Shown: positions 1-7,843, counted from the stretch's first letter. The stretch is 27,815 nucleotides of DNA from Parvularcula sp964342585 (GCA_964342585.1 CAYFHK010000025.1:1-27815), one strand, 5' to 3'. A program made the numbers and translations. Notes: generated by a model from the sequence alone, not told the origin.

Positions 1-31
1 GCGAGACGTTGGTGCCGTCTCGCGCTTTTTT
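1..31 (+). terminator. Rho-independent terminator of a + strand gene left of the window
   Basis: A perfect 8-bp stem (1-8 GCGAGACG with 16-23 CGTCTCGC) with a 7-nt loop is followed by GC and six T (26-31). This is the classic intrinsic terminator shape for transcription entering from the left edge. The gene it serves is not in the window, and the stem may continue upstream of base 1. Confidence 0.85.
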
Positions 32-44
32 GTGACAATTGTTC

Positions 45-74
45 AAAAAAGAATGGCGGCCGAAGCCGCCATTC
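45..74 (-). terminator. Rho-independent terminator of the PETase-like gene
   Basis: A perfect 10-bp stem (51-60 with 65-74) has a CGAA loop on +, which reads as a stable C(UUCG)G tetraloop in the - strand RNA. On the - strand it is followed directly by six T (45-50 on + are A). It lies 35 nt past the stop codon of the - strand hydrolase. It faces the terminator at 1-31, so the two transcripts are insulated from each other. Confidence 0.88.
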
Positions 75-108
75 CATTCGCGCCCTTAGACGTGAAGTGT
101 ATCGTGCC

Positions 109-1062
109 TTAGAAGCCGCAATTGTTGCGCTGTTCGGAAACGTTGAACTGAGCCGAATAGTTGGTCGGGCACAGGAACGGCTCGAAACGCGTATCTTTGT
201 CGATGAAGCGCTTCATCCATGAGACGCCGATTTTGCCGAGCAGGTCTTCATCAGAGTTGCCGGTATTGGCGCAGAAGTGATCGCCGTTGTTAATCTCAAC
301 ATAGAGTTTCGGAGTCGAGTTCGGCACGTCGAACCAGAATGGGCTAACATTCGTAGCAACCGGTGCGACCGCATCGAGTTCACACGCGATAAAGAACGTC
401 GCCGCATCAACGTTTTCGAAATCATTGAACCCAGCATAATATGGAGCTTGCGGAATGATCGCCCGAACTTCCCCACGACGCGTTGACAGCTCGAGGGAGC
501 CACCACCGCCCATCGACCAGCCGACAGCACCGAGACGGTTGGGATCGACAAGACCAAAGAGCGGATCAGACCCGGATTCACTCCGATCAATGACGTAATC
601 GAGCGCTGCGCCCAACTGCGTCGCACGGCTGTCAGGCTGGTCGAAGCCGCTATTGGTATCGATCGTGATGACCACAAAGCCCCAAGAGGCAAGCCGCTGC
701 CCCCACCAAATGATGCTGCTCTCTTCAGAAACAAACCCAGGAACGACCGCGATCAAGCCCATATCGCCCCCGGCATTCGTCGGGTAGAAAATGGTGCCGC
801 CACCGAAACCGGACACGAAACTCGACACGTTGATCGTGTTGACGTTGTATGGCCCATTATCTTGCTCAAGGGCAAAAGCGGTTGGGTTCGGACCGCGCGT
901 TACAGCCGAGAAATTGCCATTGGCACCGCCGCCGGTGATCCCACCGCCGCCGCCGCCGCCGCCGCCGGACGAAGCGAGAGCGGGCGAAGCCGCTGCGGCA
1001 CACAGAACACTCAAACCACCCAAGAGTGCGGACTTACTGAAAACTGACTTAATGGACACCAT
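109..1062 (-). CDS. Secreted PETase-like polyester hydrolase / cutinase (dienelactone-hydrolase fold)
   Basis: Predicted exported alpha/beta hydrolase acting on ester bonds, plausibly polyesters or large ester substrates; activity is inferred from homology. Numbered from Met at 1062, a signal peptide ends near residue 30 (SPALA|SS) and is followed by a nine-glycine run. The body closely resembles Ideonella PETase: RGPNPTA, YPTNAGG, IKWWG-like IIWWG, FVVITIDTNS. The elbow is GWSMGGGGS (Ser183). Asp230 lies in ACELD and His262 in DHFCANTGNS. Cys227/Cys264 match the extra active-site disulfide of type II PETases and Cys298/Cys315 the C-terminal one. The loop after His262 is the long type II form. 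Phe263 replaces PETase Ser238, which suggests type IIb; Tyr occupies the Trp185 area and Phe110 the Tyr87 position. The start at 1062 has AGGGAGG only 3 nt upstream; in-frame ATGs at 1077 and 1122 are alternatives. It is monocistronic, with its own terminator. Confidence 0.93.
   Translation of the reverse strand: MVSIKSVFSKSALLGGLSVLCAAAASPALASSGGGGGGGGGITGGGANGNFSAVTRGPNPTAFALEQDNGPYNVNTINVSSFVSGFGGGTIFYPTNAGGDMGLIAVVPGFVSEESSIIWWGQRLASWGFVVITIDTNSGFDQPDSRATQLGAALDYVIDRSESGSDPLFGLVDPNRLGAVGWSMGGGGSLELSTRRGEVRAIIPQAPYYAGFNDFENVDAATFFIACELDAVAPVATNVSPFWFDVPNSTPKLYVEINNGDHFCANTGNSDEDLLGKIGVSWMKRFIDKDTRFEPFLCPTNYSAQFNVSEQRNNCGF
944..967. repeat. (CCG)8 trinucleotide tract encoding polyglycine
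   Basis: Eight uninterrupted CCG units on + lie inside the PETase-like gene, just after the signal-peptide cleavage region. Read on -, they encode most of the nine-Gly run. Gains or losses of whole units would stay in frame and only change linker length. Confidence 0.9.
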
Positions 1063-1153
1063 TGTCCTCCCTGACATTTCTTCTTGGCCGTTATCTCGAC
1101 CGTTGCGTCCGGCGCCCTCCAAGCAGGCAACCTCACCAGACAGTCGCGACCAT

Positions 1154-1177
1154 TTGACAAATATACGGAACTGTCAA
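1154..1177. promoter_or_regulatory. Inverted repeat TTGACA-N12-TGTCAA, possible operator
   Basis: The 6-bp arms at 1154-1159 and 1172-1177 are exact inverted copies with a 12-nt AT-rich centre. The dyad lies about 92 bp upstream of the hydrolase start. Each arm also reads as a consensus -35 box, one per strand, but the hexamers 17 nt away (AATGGT on -, AACTGG on +) are poor -10 boxes. It could be a binding site for a dimeric regulator; this is inference from symmetry and position. Confidence 0.3.
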
Positions 1178-1381
1178 CTGGTGCGGCCGTCGATCGAGGC
1201 GTTGAGGAGACAGATTCCAGAGCCGGCGGTTTCGCCTCTCAACCCTGTCGCTTCACGAGAGCGGTATCGGCGCGCGCTGAAAAGCGTTCAAAACCTCGAT
1301 ATTTGCGATCGGAAAGCGTTAGTTTGGCAAATGAATTCGCGGTCGCGTTAAGCACGTTGGAATTGAAAAAATTTTTTTCGA

Positions 1382-1404
1382 ATTCGATCTTTTTTTGATC
1401 GAAT
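1382..1404. other. Perfect hairpin with poly-T loop in AT-rich DNA
   Basis: ATTCGATC (1382-1389) and GATCGAAT (1397-1404) flank seven T. No T-run follows the 3' arm, so it is not a standard terminator on +. Immediately upstream is GAAAAAATTTTTTTC, an A/T-tract palindrome likely to be bent. Function unknown. Confidence 0.4.
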
Positions 1405-1660
1405 GACCCGCTTTGAGGTGCAGCGAACGCCCAAAATTGACCTTTTTGATGTTTTTCAGGCGAGCGCCACCGTCGCGAATCGCAATGCTGCTGGTGCGAA
1501 AGACAGGCCACCTTATTGGGAAATTTGAGTTACTGATGCTCTGGATGGCCAAAGTCGGCCTCGATCCACCGTGCCAGCCATAGATCATGCGCGGCGTTTT
1601 CGACGGCATGGGAACCTTTGCCCACCCACACCGCGTTTCTAGAGTACGCAGTTTTGAAAC

Positions 1661-1666
1661 AGGAGG
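1661..1666 (+). promoter_or_regulatory. Ribosome-binding site AGGAGG deciding the start at 1672
   Basis: Consensus Shine-Dalgarno sequence with a 5-nt spacer to ATG 1672. It rules out the upstream in-frame ATG at 1618 as the main start. Confidence 0.8.
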
Positions 1667-1671
1667 GTGTA

Positions 1672-1893
1672 ATGGCGCTTTTCAAGAACGATAATACCAG
1701 CGATACGGCGGATCAACGAGACTTTATCGTGTCAGACTCTGAAACAGGTCCAACCCATTCGGGCGCTGTGAAACGTAATACAGAGGAGATTCGACAAGGT
1801 CATACGGGTGACCATGTTCGCTACATTTTGATGGTTTCAACGGCCATCGCCGTTGCCGTCCTATTCTCGATCTATTTCGTCTTTATCGCGTAA
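1672..1893 (+). CDS. Small single-pass membrane protein, C-terminally anchored
   Basis: This 73-residue protein has a polar, acidic N-terminal half and one hydrophobic helix at the very C-terminus, about residues 50-73 (ILMVSTAIAVAVLFSIYFVF). A conserved-looking stretch, EEIRQGHTGDHVRYIL, precedes the membrane segment. It resembles small proteins of unknown function seen in alphaproteobacteria with an RQG-x-TG-xx-VRYVL-type motif before a single span; that resemblance is from memory. The start is fixed by a perfect AGGAGG at 1661-1666, 5 nt before ATG 1672, so the longer in-frame opening at 1618 is unlikely. It has no operon partner and converges with the efflux operon. I assign no function. 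Confidence 0.75.
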   Translation: MALFKNDNTSDTADQRDFIVSDSETGPTHSGAVKRNTEEIRQGHTGDHVRYILMVSTAIAVAVLFSIYFVFIA

Positions 1894-1927
1894 CGAAAGT
1901 CTTCGCGAGCAAAATTGAATGTGGCTT

Positions 1928-1957
1928 ACGCCGACCGCGCTACGCTGTGGTCGGCGT
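1928..1957. terminator. Hairpin between converging genes, possible bidirectional terminator
   Basis: A 9-bp perfect stem (1928-1936 with 1949-1957) has a 12-nt loop that can form a small inner GCG/CGC helix. It straddles the stop codon of the outer-membrane lipoprotein gene and lies 34 nt beyond the stop of the small membrane protein. There is no long T-run on either side, only TTTC after it on +, so termination would be weak or need a factor. Confidence 0.4.
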
Positions 1958-3337
1958 TTCTGCCCAGCCTAGAGCAACGTAGAATGTCACGAAGGATGAG
2001 GCGAGATCCGCCTCCGAATTCACAAATGCTTCTCGACTAGCAATAAGCTGACGTTGCGCATCGAGAACGTCGATGAGCGTCGCCAGACCTTCTGTATACA
2101 ATGCCTGCAACTGATCAAAAGCGCGCTCACTCGCTGTAACCGCCTCCGCAAGAGCTGTCTGCCGCTGGCGCGCGCCGTCCAACCCTTCCAATGCATTCTC
2201 AACATCGGCGAGTGCGCGAACGAGTGTCTCCTCGTATGCAAACAGGGCCGCATTAGCGCCTGCGCGCGCTGACTGGACCTCTGCTCGGCGCCTTCCTGCA
2301 TCAAAAAGAGGAATGTCGATCAGCGCAGAAACATTTGCCACTGCAGTTTCTGCGATCGGGTCTCCGCTCGCCAAATCGACTTGAATTTGTCCTGGTAAAG
2401 ATAATGACGGATAGAGGTCTGCAAGCTCCACCCCGATTTGCGCCGTCGCGCTTGCCAGACGCGCCTCAGCAGCCTGAACATCTGGCCGCATACGAATCAT
2501 ATTCGCCGGCAAAACAAGGCTTGGTCCACCAGTGTAATCCGGAATATTGCCGGCTTGGTCCGCATCAATTTGCGTTTCGCCAGGGGCTTCGCCGATCAAA
2601 ATCGCCAAAGAGTAGAGCGCGGCGGCGCGAGAGGCTTCAAGCGGCCCGCGTTGGGCCTGCGTTCGCGAGAGGTCCGCTGACGCCCGCTGAACATCCAAAT
2701 CCGCTGCGAGCCCGGCTTCTGCGCGCAGCGATACAATCTCCAGCGTGCGTCGCTGCAGATCGAGCGACGTATCGAGGAGCGTGAGGCGTGCATCGGTGCG
2801 GCGAAGTTCGATGTACGTCGCTGCAATTGCAGACGCAGTTAGGCGTTTTAATTCCTGCAGATCATAACTTGCTGCGAGCGCCGCGGCTCTTGCGGCCTCA
2901 ACGCTGCGACGACCGCCGCCAAACACATCTGGGACGAAGGCCAGAACGCCGCCGCCCGTCACGCTTTCCGTATCTAGGCTATCTGGCTGCGCGTCACTCA
3001 GCCCGCGCCGCAGTTGTCCATCGACAGCGCCATCGACGCGGGGAAAAAGATCAGATCGCTGCGCAACCACCGCCTGCCGAGCTTGACTGAGCCGCGCGAT
3101 CGCCTGACGCACATCAAAATTCTCCTCGAGCGCCTTGTCGATCAATTGACTGAGCGTAGGGTCATCAAATCCGTCCCACCACTGTTCAAAAGCGACTTCA
3201 CCTTCAGGGATCGCGACATTGGCGATGTAGGTCTCGCGCACTTCATAGTCAGGCGACACAAAATTTGGCCCAACGGCACATCCGGTCATGGGGCTTGAAA
3301 CCAACAGCCCGATACAAACACGCCTTACCCGTCTCAT
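1940..3337 (-). CDS. Outer-membrane efflux lipoprotein (NodT/OprM-type, TolC superfamily)
   Basis: Outer-membrane channel of a tripartite RND efflux system. The 465-residue length is normal for the family. The N-terminus is a lipoprotein signal with MTGC at Cys20, followed by the typical CAVGPNFVSPDYEV start of NodT-type factors. The body shows the duplicated long-helix repeats of outer-membrane efflux proteins: LIDKALEENFDVRQAIARLSQARQ in the first half, RPDVQAAEARLASATAQIGVELADLYPSLSL in the middle, then EETLVRALADVENAL and LYTEGLATLIDVLDAQRQL near the end. It is the last gene of a three-gene operon. Its ATG overlaps the stop of the RND gene by 4 nt (ATGA), so it is translationally coupled. 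Exported substrates cannot be read from the sequence. Confidence 0.95.
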   Translation of the reverse strand: MRRVRRVCIGLLVSSPMTGCAVGPNFVSPDYEVRETYIANVAIPEGEVAFEQWWDGFDDPTLSQLIDKALEENFDVRQAIARLSQARQAVVAQRSDLFPRVDGAVDGQLRRGLSDAQPDSLDTESVTGGGVLAFVPDVFGGGRRSVEAARAAALAASYDLQELKRLTASAIAATYIELRRTDARLTLLDTSLDLQRRTLEIVSLRAEAGLAADLDVQRASADLSRTQAQRGPLEASRAAALYSLAILIGEAPGETQIDADQAGNIPDYTGGPSLVLPANMIRMRPDVQAAEARLASATAQIGVELADLYPSLSLPGQIQVDLASGDPIAETAVANVSALIDIPLFDAGRRRAEVQSARAGANAALFAYEETLVRALADVENALEGLDGARQRQTALAEAVTASERAFDQLQALYTEGLATLIDVLDAQRQLIASREAFVNSEADLASSFVTFYVALGWAETPTTA

Positions 3338-6300
3338 TCAGCTGGCACCTTTGCCGCTGCGGCAATCTCTTCTGCGAGCTGCGTTTCATTGACCCCGCGG
3401 CCGCTGCCGAAGCGCGAAATGCCGAGGTAGATCACCGGCGTGAGGAACAATGTGAACAGCCCAGCAAAGCCAAGTCCGCCGAACACGATCCAGCCAATTG
3501 ACGCTCGCGCCTCTGCCCCAGCTCCGCTGGAGATGATCAGCGGGATCGCCCCAAACACTGTCGAGATCAGGGTCATGACAATCGGCCGCAAACGGACCGA
3601 CGCCGCCTCAGCGACAGCATCGCGAACGGATTTTCCTTCTGCCCGCAGCTGATCAGCAAATTCAACAACCAAAATGCCGTTCTTCGCCATCAAGCCGATC
3701 AACAAAACGAGGCCGATTTGCGAGAAAATATTGATGGAGATGCCCGTCAGCATCAGCGCATAAATCGCGGCCGCCAGTCCGAAGGGCACCGTGAGCAAAA
3801 CGACAAGCGCACTGGTCAGGCTTTCAAATTGCGCGACGAGAACGAGGAAAACGATTACCAGGGCGAAGCCATAAGTGATTAGCAGCTCGCGTGAAGTCTC
3901 TTGCAAGGTGGCCGCCTCGCCCTGCAATAAGAGGTCGATATCGTCGGCGACAACTTCGTCTGCCAGCCGACGAATTTCGTTCACCGCGTCCTCTAGTGCG
4001 ACGCCAGCGGCAACGTCTGCTTCCACATCTATGGCGCGACGCTGCTCCGTTCGGTCAAGCTCGGCCGCAACACCCTCTTCCACAATGCGCGTCACACTCG
4101 ACAGCGGCACCAAGGCGCCTGTCGACGACCGCACGAACAAATTGCGCAAATCCGAAGGGTCCGTCACAGCGCCGGTTTCGGCTTGCAAGAGAATGGGGAT
4201 CGCTTGGTCATCGACGTTCAGATCAACGACCTCTTCGCCGCCCACCATGGCGCGCAGCGTGATCGAGAGCTCTGACAGAGGTACGCGCAAATCGGCCGCA
4301 CGCTGACGGTCAATCTGGATTGAAACTTGCGGCTGGGTCGGTTGATATGAGATTTCCGCGTTGGACAGAATCGTCGATTGACCGTCGATGGCTGCCGCCA
4401 GGCTCTTCGCGCTTTCAAAAATATAGCTGTAATCGCCACCGGTGAGAGCCACGTTGAGGCCTGACCGGCGACCACGACCGACGTCGAGGCTTCCCCGCCC
4501 GAACACGCTGACGCGCGCCCCAGGAATCTGGTTCATTGGCCCACGGAGCGCCGCAATCACCTCGTTTTGGCTGATGTCACGCTCCTCCCAGGGGGCGAGC
4601 GTTGCGGTGATGTAGGTTCGGTTCGGGTCGTAACGGCCCACAATCGTGAAGAGTGATTCAATGGTGCCATCGTCGAGATAGGGCTGAAGCACCGCTTCTA
4701 TCTGATCGGTTTGCCGCTCCATATATTCGAGGCCCACACCATCAGGCCCCGTGGCAAAGACGAAAAAGACGCCGCGATCCTCCGGCGGCACCAACTCTTG
4801 ATCGAGGAGCGTGTAAACAAATCCAGCGCCCGCCGCTGCAGCAAGGCAGACGCCAACCGTGACGAAGGGCCGTTTGAGACAGACCCCCAGCATATTGTCA
4901 TATCGGCGTTGCACCGACGCCCCGAACCGGGCGAGCGGCCCTGGCAATTCGCCGCCGGTGATGTCGACGCGCGAGGCCAGCGCCGGCACAAGCGACACCG
5001 CAACAAACGACGAGATCACAACGGCGAGCGCGAGAACGAAACCGAACTCGCGGAACAATCGTCCGGCCTCAGACGGCAGGAAAGAGATCGGGATAAAGAC
5101 CGAGACAAGCACGGCCGTCGTGGCAACCACCGCGAAGAAGACTTGGCGCGTGCCCAGCACTGCGGCTGCTTTCGGACCCATGCCTTCGCGACGCCGACGC
5201 TGGATGTTTTCGAGCACCACGATCGCGTCATCGACAATAAGACCCGTCGCCAAAACGAGCGCAAGCAGCGTCAGCAAGTTTACGGAAAAGCCAAGGACGT
5301 AAATGCCGGCAAGCGTGCCGATCAGCGCCACAGGGATCGCCGTGCTCGGGATCAACGTCGCCTTTCCTGAGATAAAGAAAACGAAGATCGTCAGCACAAC
5401 GATCGTCACAGTGACGAAAAGGCTCGTCACCACTTCCCGCACAGAGCCGCGGATGAACACCGCGTCATCGCGCGTCACGCGAATGTCGATATTCTCAAAA
5501 CGCTCATCAAGCCGCTCAACAACCCGCTTTACCTCATCGGAGATTTGGATCGTGTTCGAGCGGGCCTGGCGCACAACGCCGAGACCGATAATCGGGGCGC
5601 CATCAAGCCGAACGAAGTTCTGCGCATCCGCAGGCGAGAAATAGGCTTCTGCCACATCGCCCACTTTGATTTCGTCGCGGATGACGACTTCTTTGATGCG
5701 CTCCGGCGTGGCGGCGGTTGCTTCTGCACGCACGAGCAATTGCTGATCACTCGACAGGAAGCTGCCGACCGGCACGTCAAAAGGCGCCTGGGATAGCGCG
5801 TCGGCCACATCGGACACGGTGAGACCGAACCGACTAAGGCGCAGCGGGTTCAGCACCACGCGCAATTGCCGCTCTCGCGCGCCAAATTGGTTGACTGCCG
5901 CCACGCCTTCCACTGCCAAGATTTCAGGCACGATATCGTTGTCGATGATCCGTGTGAGTTCCATCTCATCATAGGCGGCGGCGACTACCGCCAGTTCCAA
6001 AATCGGGTTGGCGTCCTCGTCGGCTTTGGTCACGTTGAGCTGTTCGACGCGATCGGGCAGCTGGCGTTGTACGCGGCTTACCGCCTCGCGCACATCATTC
6101 GCGGCGGTATCGAGATTTACGCCAGGATTGAATTCGATCCGGACACGGGAATTGTTCTCCTCAGAGGCGGAGGAGATTTCGCGAACGCCTTGCACGCGTG
6201 CCGCGGCTCCCTCGATCACACTTGTGACTTCTGCATCGATGGTTTCTGGCGCCCCGCCCGGCAACACGGCGCGCACCGAGACAATAGGTCGGTCGACATC

Positions 6301-6429
6301 GGGCAGCTCTCGCACCTCAACGCCGAAGAGCGCGGCAAGACCACCAATCACAATCAAAACGTTCAGGACCGCGACCAGAAGCGGTCGCTTTACTGCAAGA
6401 GCAGGCAGGCCACGGGCTTCCTCGCTCAT
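3334..6429 (-). CDS. RND-family inner-membrane efflux pump (HAE-1/AcrB-like permease)
   Basis: Proton-driven transporter forming the inner-membrane motor of the tripartite pump. Its 1031 residues match AcrB-class length. After a first membrane helix (about residues 17-36) comes a large periplasmic porter region, a block of helices around 335-540, a second periplasmic region, and a final helix block around 845-1010. The proton-relay pair is present in TM4 as GLIVDDAIVVLENIQRR (Asp400-Asp401), and the matching lysine in TM10 lies in GLMAKNGILVVEFADQ. The PGGAPETIDAEVTSVIE stretch near the N-terminus is typical of the family. The gene overlaps both neighbours by 4 nt (ATGA), so adaptor, pump and channel are coupled. 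It may export drugs, solvents, bile-like compounds or lipids; the sequence does not say which. No regulator gene is adjacent. Confidence 0.97.
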   Translation of the reverse strand: MSEEARGLPALAVKRPLLVAVLNVLIVIGGLAALFGVEVRELPDVDRPIVSVRAVLPGGAPETIDAEVTSVIEGAAARVQGVREISSASEENNSRVRIEFNPGVNLDTAANDVREAVSRVQRQLPDRVEQLNVTKADEDANPILELAVVAAAYDEMELTRIIDNDIVPEILAVEGVAAVNQFGARERQLRVVLNPLRLSRFGLTVSDVADALSQAPFDVPVGSFLSSDQQLLVRAEATAATPERIKEVVIRDEIKVGDVAEAYFSPADAQNFVRLDGAPIIGLGVVRQARSNTIQISDEVKRVVERLDERFENIDIRVTRDDAVFIRGSVREVVTSLFVTVTIVVLTIFVFFISGKATLIPSTAIPVALIGTLAGIYVLGFSVNLLTLLALVLATGLIVDDAIVVLENIQRRRREGMGPKAAAVLGTRQVFFAVVATTAVLVSVFIPISFLPSEAGRLFREFGFVLALAVVISSFVAVSLVPALASRVDITGGELPGPLARFGASVQRRYDNMLGVCLKRPFVTVGVCLAAAAGAGFVYTLLDQELVPPEDRGVFFVFATGPDGVGLEYMERQTDQIEAVLQPYLDDGTIESLFTIVGRYDPNRTYITATLAPWEERDISQNEVIAALRGPMNQIPGARVSVFGRGSLDVGRGRRSGLNVALTGGDYSYIFESAKSLAAAIDGQSTILSNAEISYQPTQPQVSIQIDRQRAADLRVPLSELSITLRAMVGGEEVVDLNVDDQAIPILLQAETGAVTDPSDLRNLFVRSSTGALVPLSSVTRIVEEGVAAELDRTEQRRAIDVEADVAAGVALEDAVNEIRRLADEVVADDIDLLLQGEAATLQETSRELLITYGFALVIVFLVLVAQFESLTSALVVLLTVPFGLAAAIYALMLTGISINIFSQIGLVLLIGLMAKNGILVVEFADQLRAEGKSVRDAVAEAASVRLRPIVMTLISTVFGAIPLIISSGAGAEARASIGWIVFGGLGFAGLFTLFLTPVIYLGISRFGSGRGVNETQLAEEIAAAAKVPAE

Positions 6430-7550
6430 TGCGCCGCCTGTGCGTCTGCCCCGCCAGCGGATGTCGGACGGCGCTGGGTCTGAGGCTCTGGAGTATTGGA
6501 CCGTTCGAACTGCACGGGCATGTCATCGCGCACTTTCTGCACGCCTTCCGCGATAATCAGATCCCCTTCTTCGAGGGGCGCATTCACCAGCACAAAGCCT
6601 TCTCGCCGAGAGACGAGCGCCACACGAACCCGCTTCGCTTTTTGATCCTCAACCGCCCACAGATAGGCGCCATCGCTGCCCCAAACGATAGCTGCTTCAG
6701 GCACCAGCGGATACGCATCCCCGGGCACATCAAAGGCCACCGCGAAGCTCATCCCCGGGCGCCATCGATCAGACGAATTGTCGATTGCTGCACGGGCTGT
6801 GAAAGCCCGGCTCTGCGGATTGATCCGGCTATCAAGGCCGATCAATTCACCATCGACCTCCGCCTCGTCGCCCGCTGAAAAAGAACGCATACCGATCGTG
6901 TCGCCGATTTGCATGGCACCGAAGACGTCTTCAGGCACGGCAAAGTCGATATAGAGGACACGACGGTCATCAAGTTGGGTAATGGCAAGGTCGGGAGAAA
7001 CCCGTGCGCCGGGGTCGACGGCGCTGAGACCCAAATACCCTGCAAACGGCGCCCGCACGGTGCGGTCTTCCAGGGCGAGTTCGGATTGCTGCAGCCGGAT
7101 CTTCGCGGCTTCTAACGCGGTCCGGGCCTCATCGATCGCGCTGTCTGACACGGCGCCTGTGTCTTCAATGCGCCGATACCGATCGAGAAGCTGTTGCGCC
7201 TCCCGCACCGCGACCCGCGCCAAATTCACGGCAAGTTTTTCGTCCTCGGCGTCCAGCTCGACGAGCGCTTTGCCCGCCTCGACAAAATCGCCCGCCTCGA
7301 AGCGCACGGCGTTGACGCGGCCATTCACTTCCGGCGTCACGGTGGTCGCCAATCGCGCCCGGGCGGTGCCAACCACCTCAACTTTTCGGGCATCGCGCGC
7401 GAAGGTAATTTCATGGGGCACAATACGCGCTGCCGGGGGCCCGGCGCGCCCAGGACCTGACGCGCCCGTATCGGCATCGCCGCACGCGCTTAACCCGAAT
7501 GTCACAGCAAGACTGATCGCTGCGAAAAGGCCCGTCGATAAGGGTCTCAT
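6426..7550 (-). CDS. RND efflux periplasmic adaptor (membrane fusion lipoprotein, HlyD/AcrA-like)
   Basis: Periplasmic adaptor linking the inner-membrane pump to the outer-membrane channel. From Met at 7550 it has a lipoprotein signal ending in LSAC (Cys23), so it is predicted to be lipid-anchored. It continues with a beta/lipoyl half-motif (TVTPEVNGRVNAVRFEAGDFVEAG), an alpha-helical hairpin (about LARVAVREAQQLLDRYRRIEDTGAVSDSAIDEARTAL), the second lipoyl half (VRAPFAGYLGLSAVDPGARV), then beta-barrel and membrane-proximal domains, and a short polar Gln/Ala-rich tail. The start at 7550 is favoured over 7586 because AGGTGA lies about 8 nt upstream and the lipobox then falls at the usual distance. 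It is the first gene of the operon and overlaps the RND gene by 4 nt. It is divergent from the M28 peptidase. Confidence 0.95.
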   Translation of the reverse strand: MRPLSTGLFAAISLAVTFGLSACGDADTGASGPGRAGPPAARIVPHEITFARDARKVEVVGTARARLATTVTPEVNGRVNAVRFEAGDFVEAGKALVELDAEDEKLAVNLARVAVREAQQLLDRYRRIEDTGAVSDSAIDEARTALEAAKIRLQQSELALEDRTVRAPFAGYLGLSAVDPGARVSPDLAITQLDDRRVLYIDFAVPEDVFGAMQIGDTIGMRSFSAGDEAEVDGELIGLDSRINPQSRAFTARAAIDNSSDRWRPGMSFAVAFDVPGDAYPLVPEAAIVWGSDGAYLWAVEDQKAKRVRVALVSRREGFVLVNAPLEEGDLIIAEGVQKVRDDMPVQFERSNTPEPQTQRRPTSAGGADAQAAQ

Positions 7551-7843
7551 TGCTTCTTCACCTGCTCGCGCCCCCAGAAAATGCATCCCGTACCCTTAGA
7601 TAGCGCAGCTTGCTTAATGGCACCTAAGGCGCGTACAGTCGGGCGCTTTGACGCAGCCTATTCTCAGGCGCGACATCTCCCTGACGCGAGTTAAATCTCT
7701 CTCACGCAACAAGCTAGCATTCTTTTTTGCGGCGCAAACAGGTGCGTTTTGCGCGCTGCGCGCATCAGTGCCTTTAGTTGCAGCTGGAACCGGCCTTTTG
7801 TACCGTGTCCGCCAAAACACTCCTTCGAACTCAAGGATTTTCC
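7551..7843. promoter_or_regulatory. Divergent intergenic region, efflux operon / M28 peptidase
   Basis: This 293-bp gap must contain promoters for both directions. I see no strong consensus promoter. Symmetric elements are a perfect 7+7 palindrome around one T, TGCGCGC-T-GCGCGCA (7750-7764), 79 nt before the peptidase start, and CCTTAG/CTAAGG arms (7594-7599 and 7624-7629) nearer the efflux operon. Either could be an operator; neither matches a site I recognise. Confidence 0.35.
7833..7837 (+). promoter_or_regulatory. Ribosome-binding site AAGGA deciding the peptidase start
   Basis: AAGGA lies 6 nt before ATG 7844. This start gives a canonical lipoprotein signal, whereas the longer in-frame opening at 7778 would bury it. 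Confidence 0.75.

Larger units (their letters stand above)
1078..1671. other. Intergenic region between divergent genes (about 590 bp)
   Basis: It separates the - strand hydrolase from the + strand small membrane protein and should hold both promoters. I find no convincing consensus promoter and no RNA gene. Visible structures are a TTGACA-N12-TGTCAA dyad (1154-1177), an AT-rich stretch with A6/T7 tracts near 1368-1378, and a perfect hairpin with a T7 loop (1382-1404). Short open frames here have no ribosome-binding site or recognisable protein and look spurious. Confidence 0.6.

Noticed and set aside
1239..1609. Overlapping short frames on - in the intergenic region
   Set aside because: No ribosome-binding site, no hydrophobic or conserved segment, and they overlap each other in different frames.
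4711..5370. 219-residue open frame on + opposite the RND pump
   Set aside because: Composition is Arg/Gln/Asp-rich and low-complexity, typical of an antisense shadow of a membrane-protein gene.
5866..6483. 205-residue open frame on + opposite the RND/adaptor junction
   Set aside because: It is antisense to conserved RND sequence and shows no domain or translation signal.
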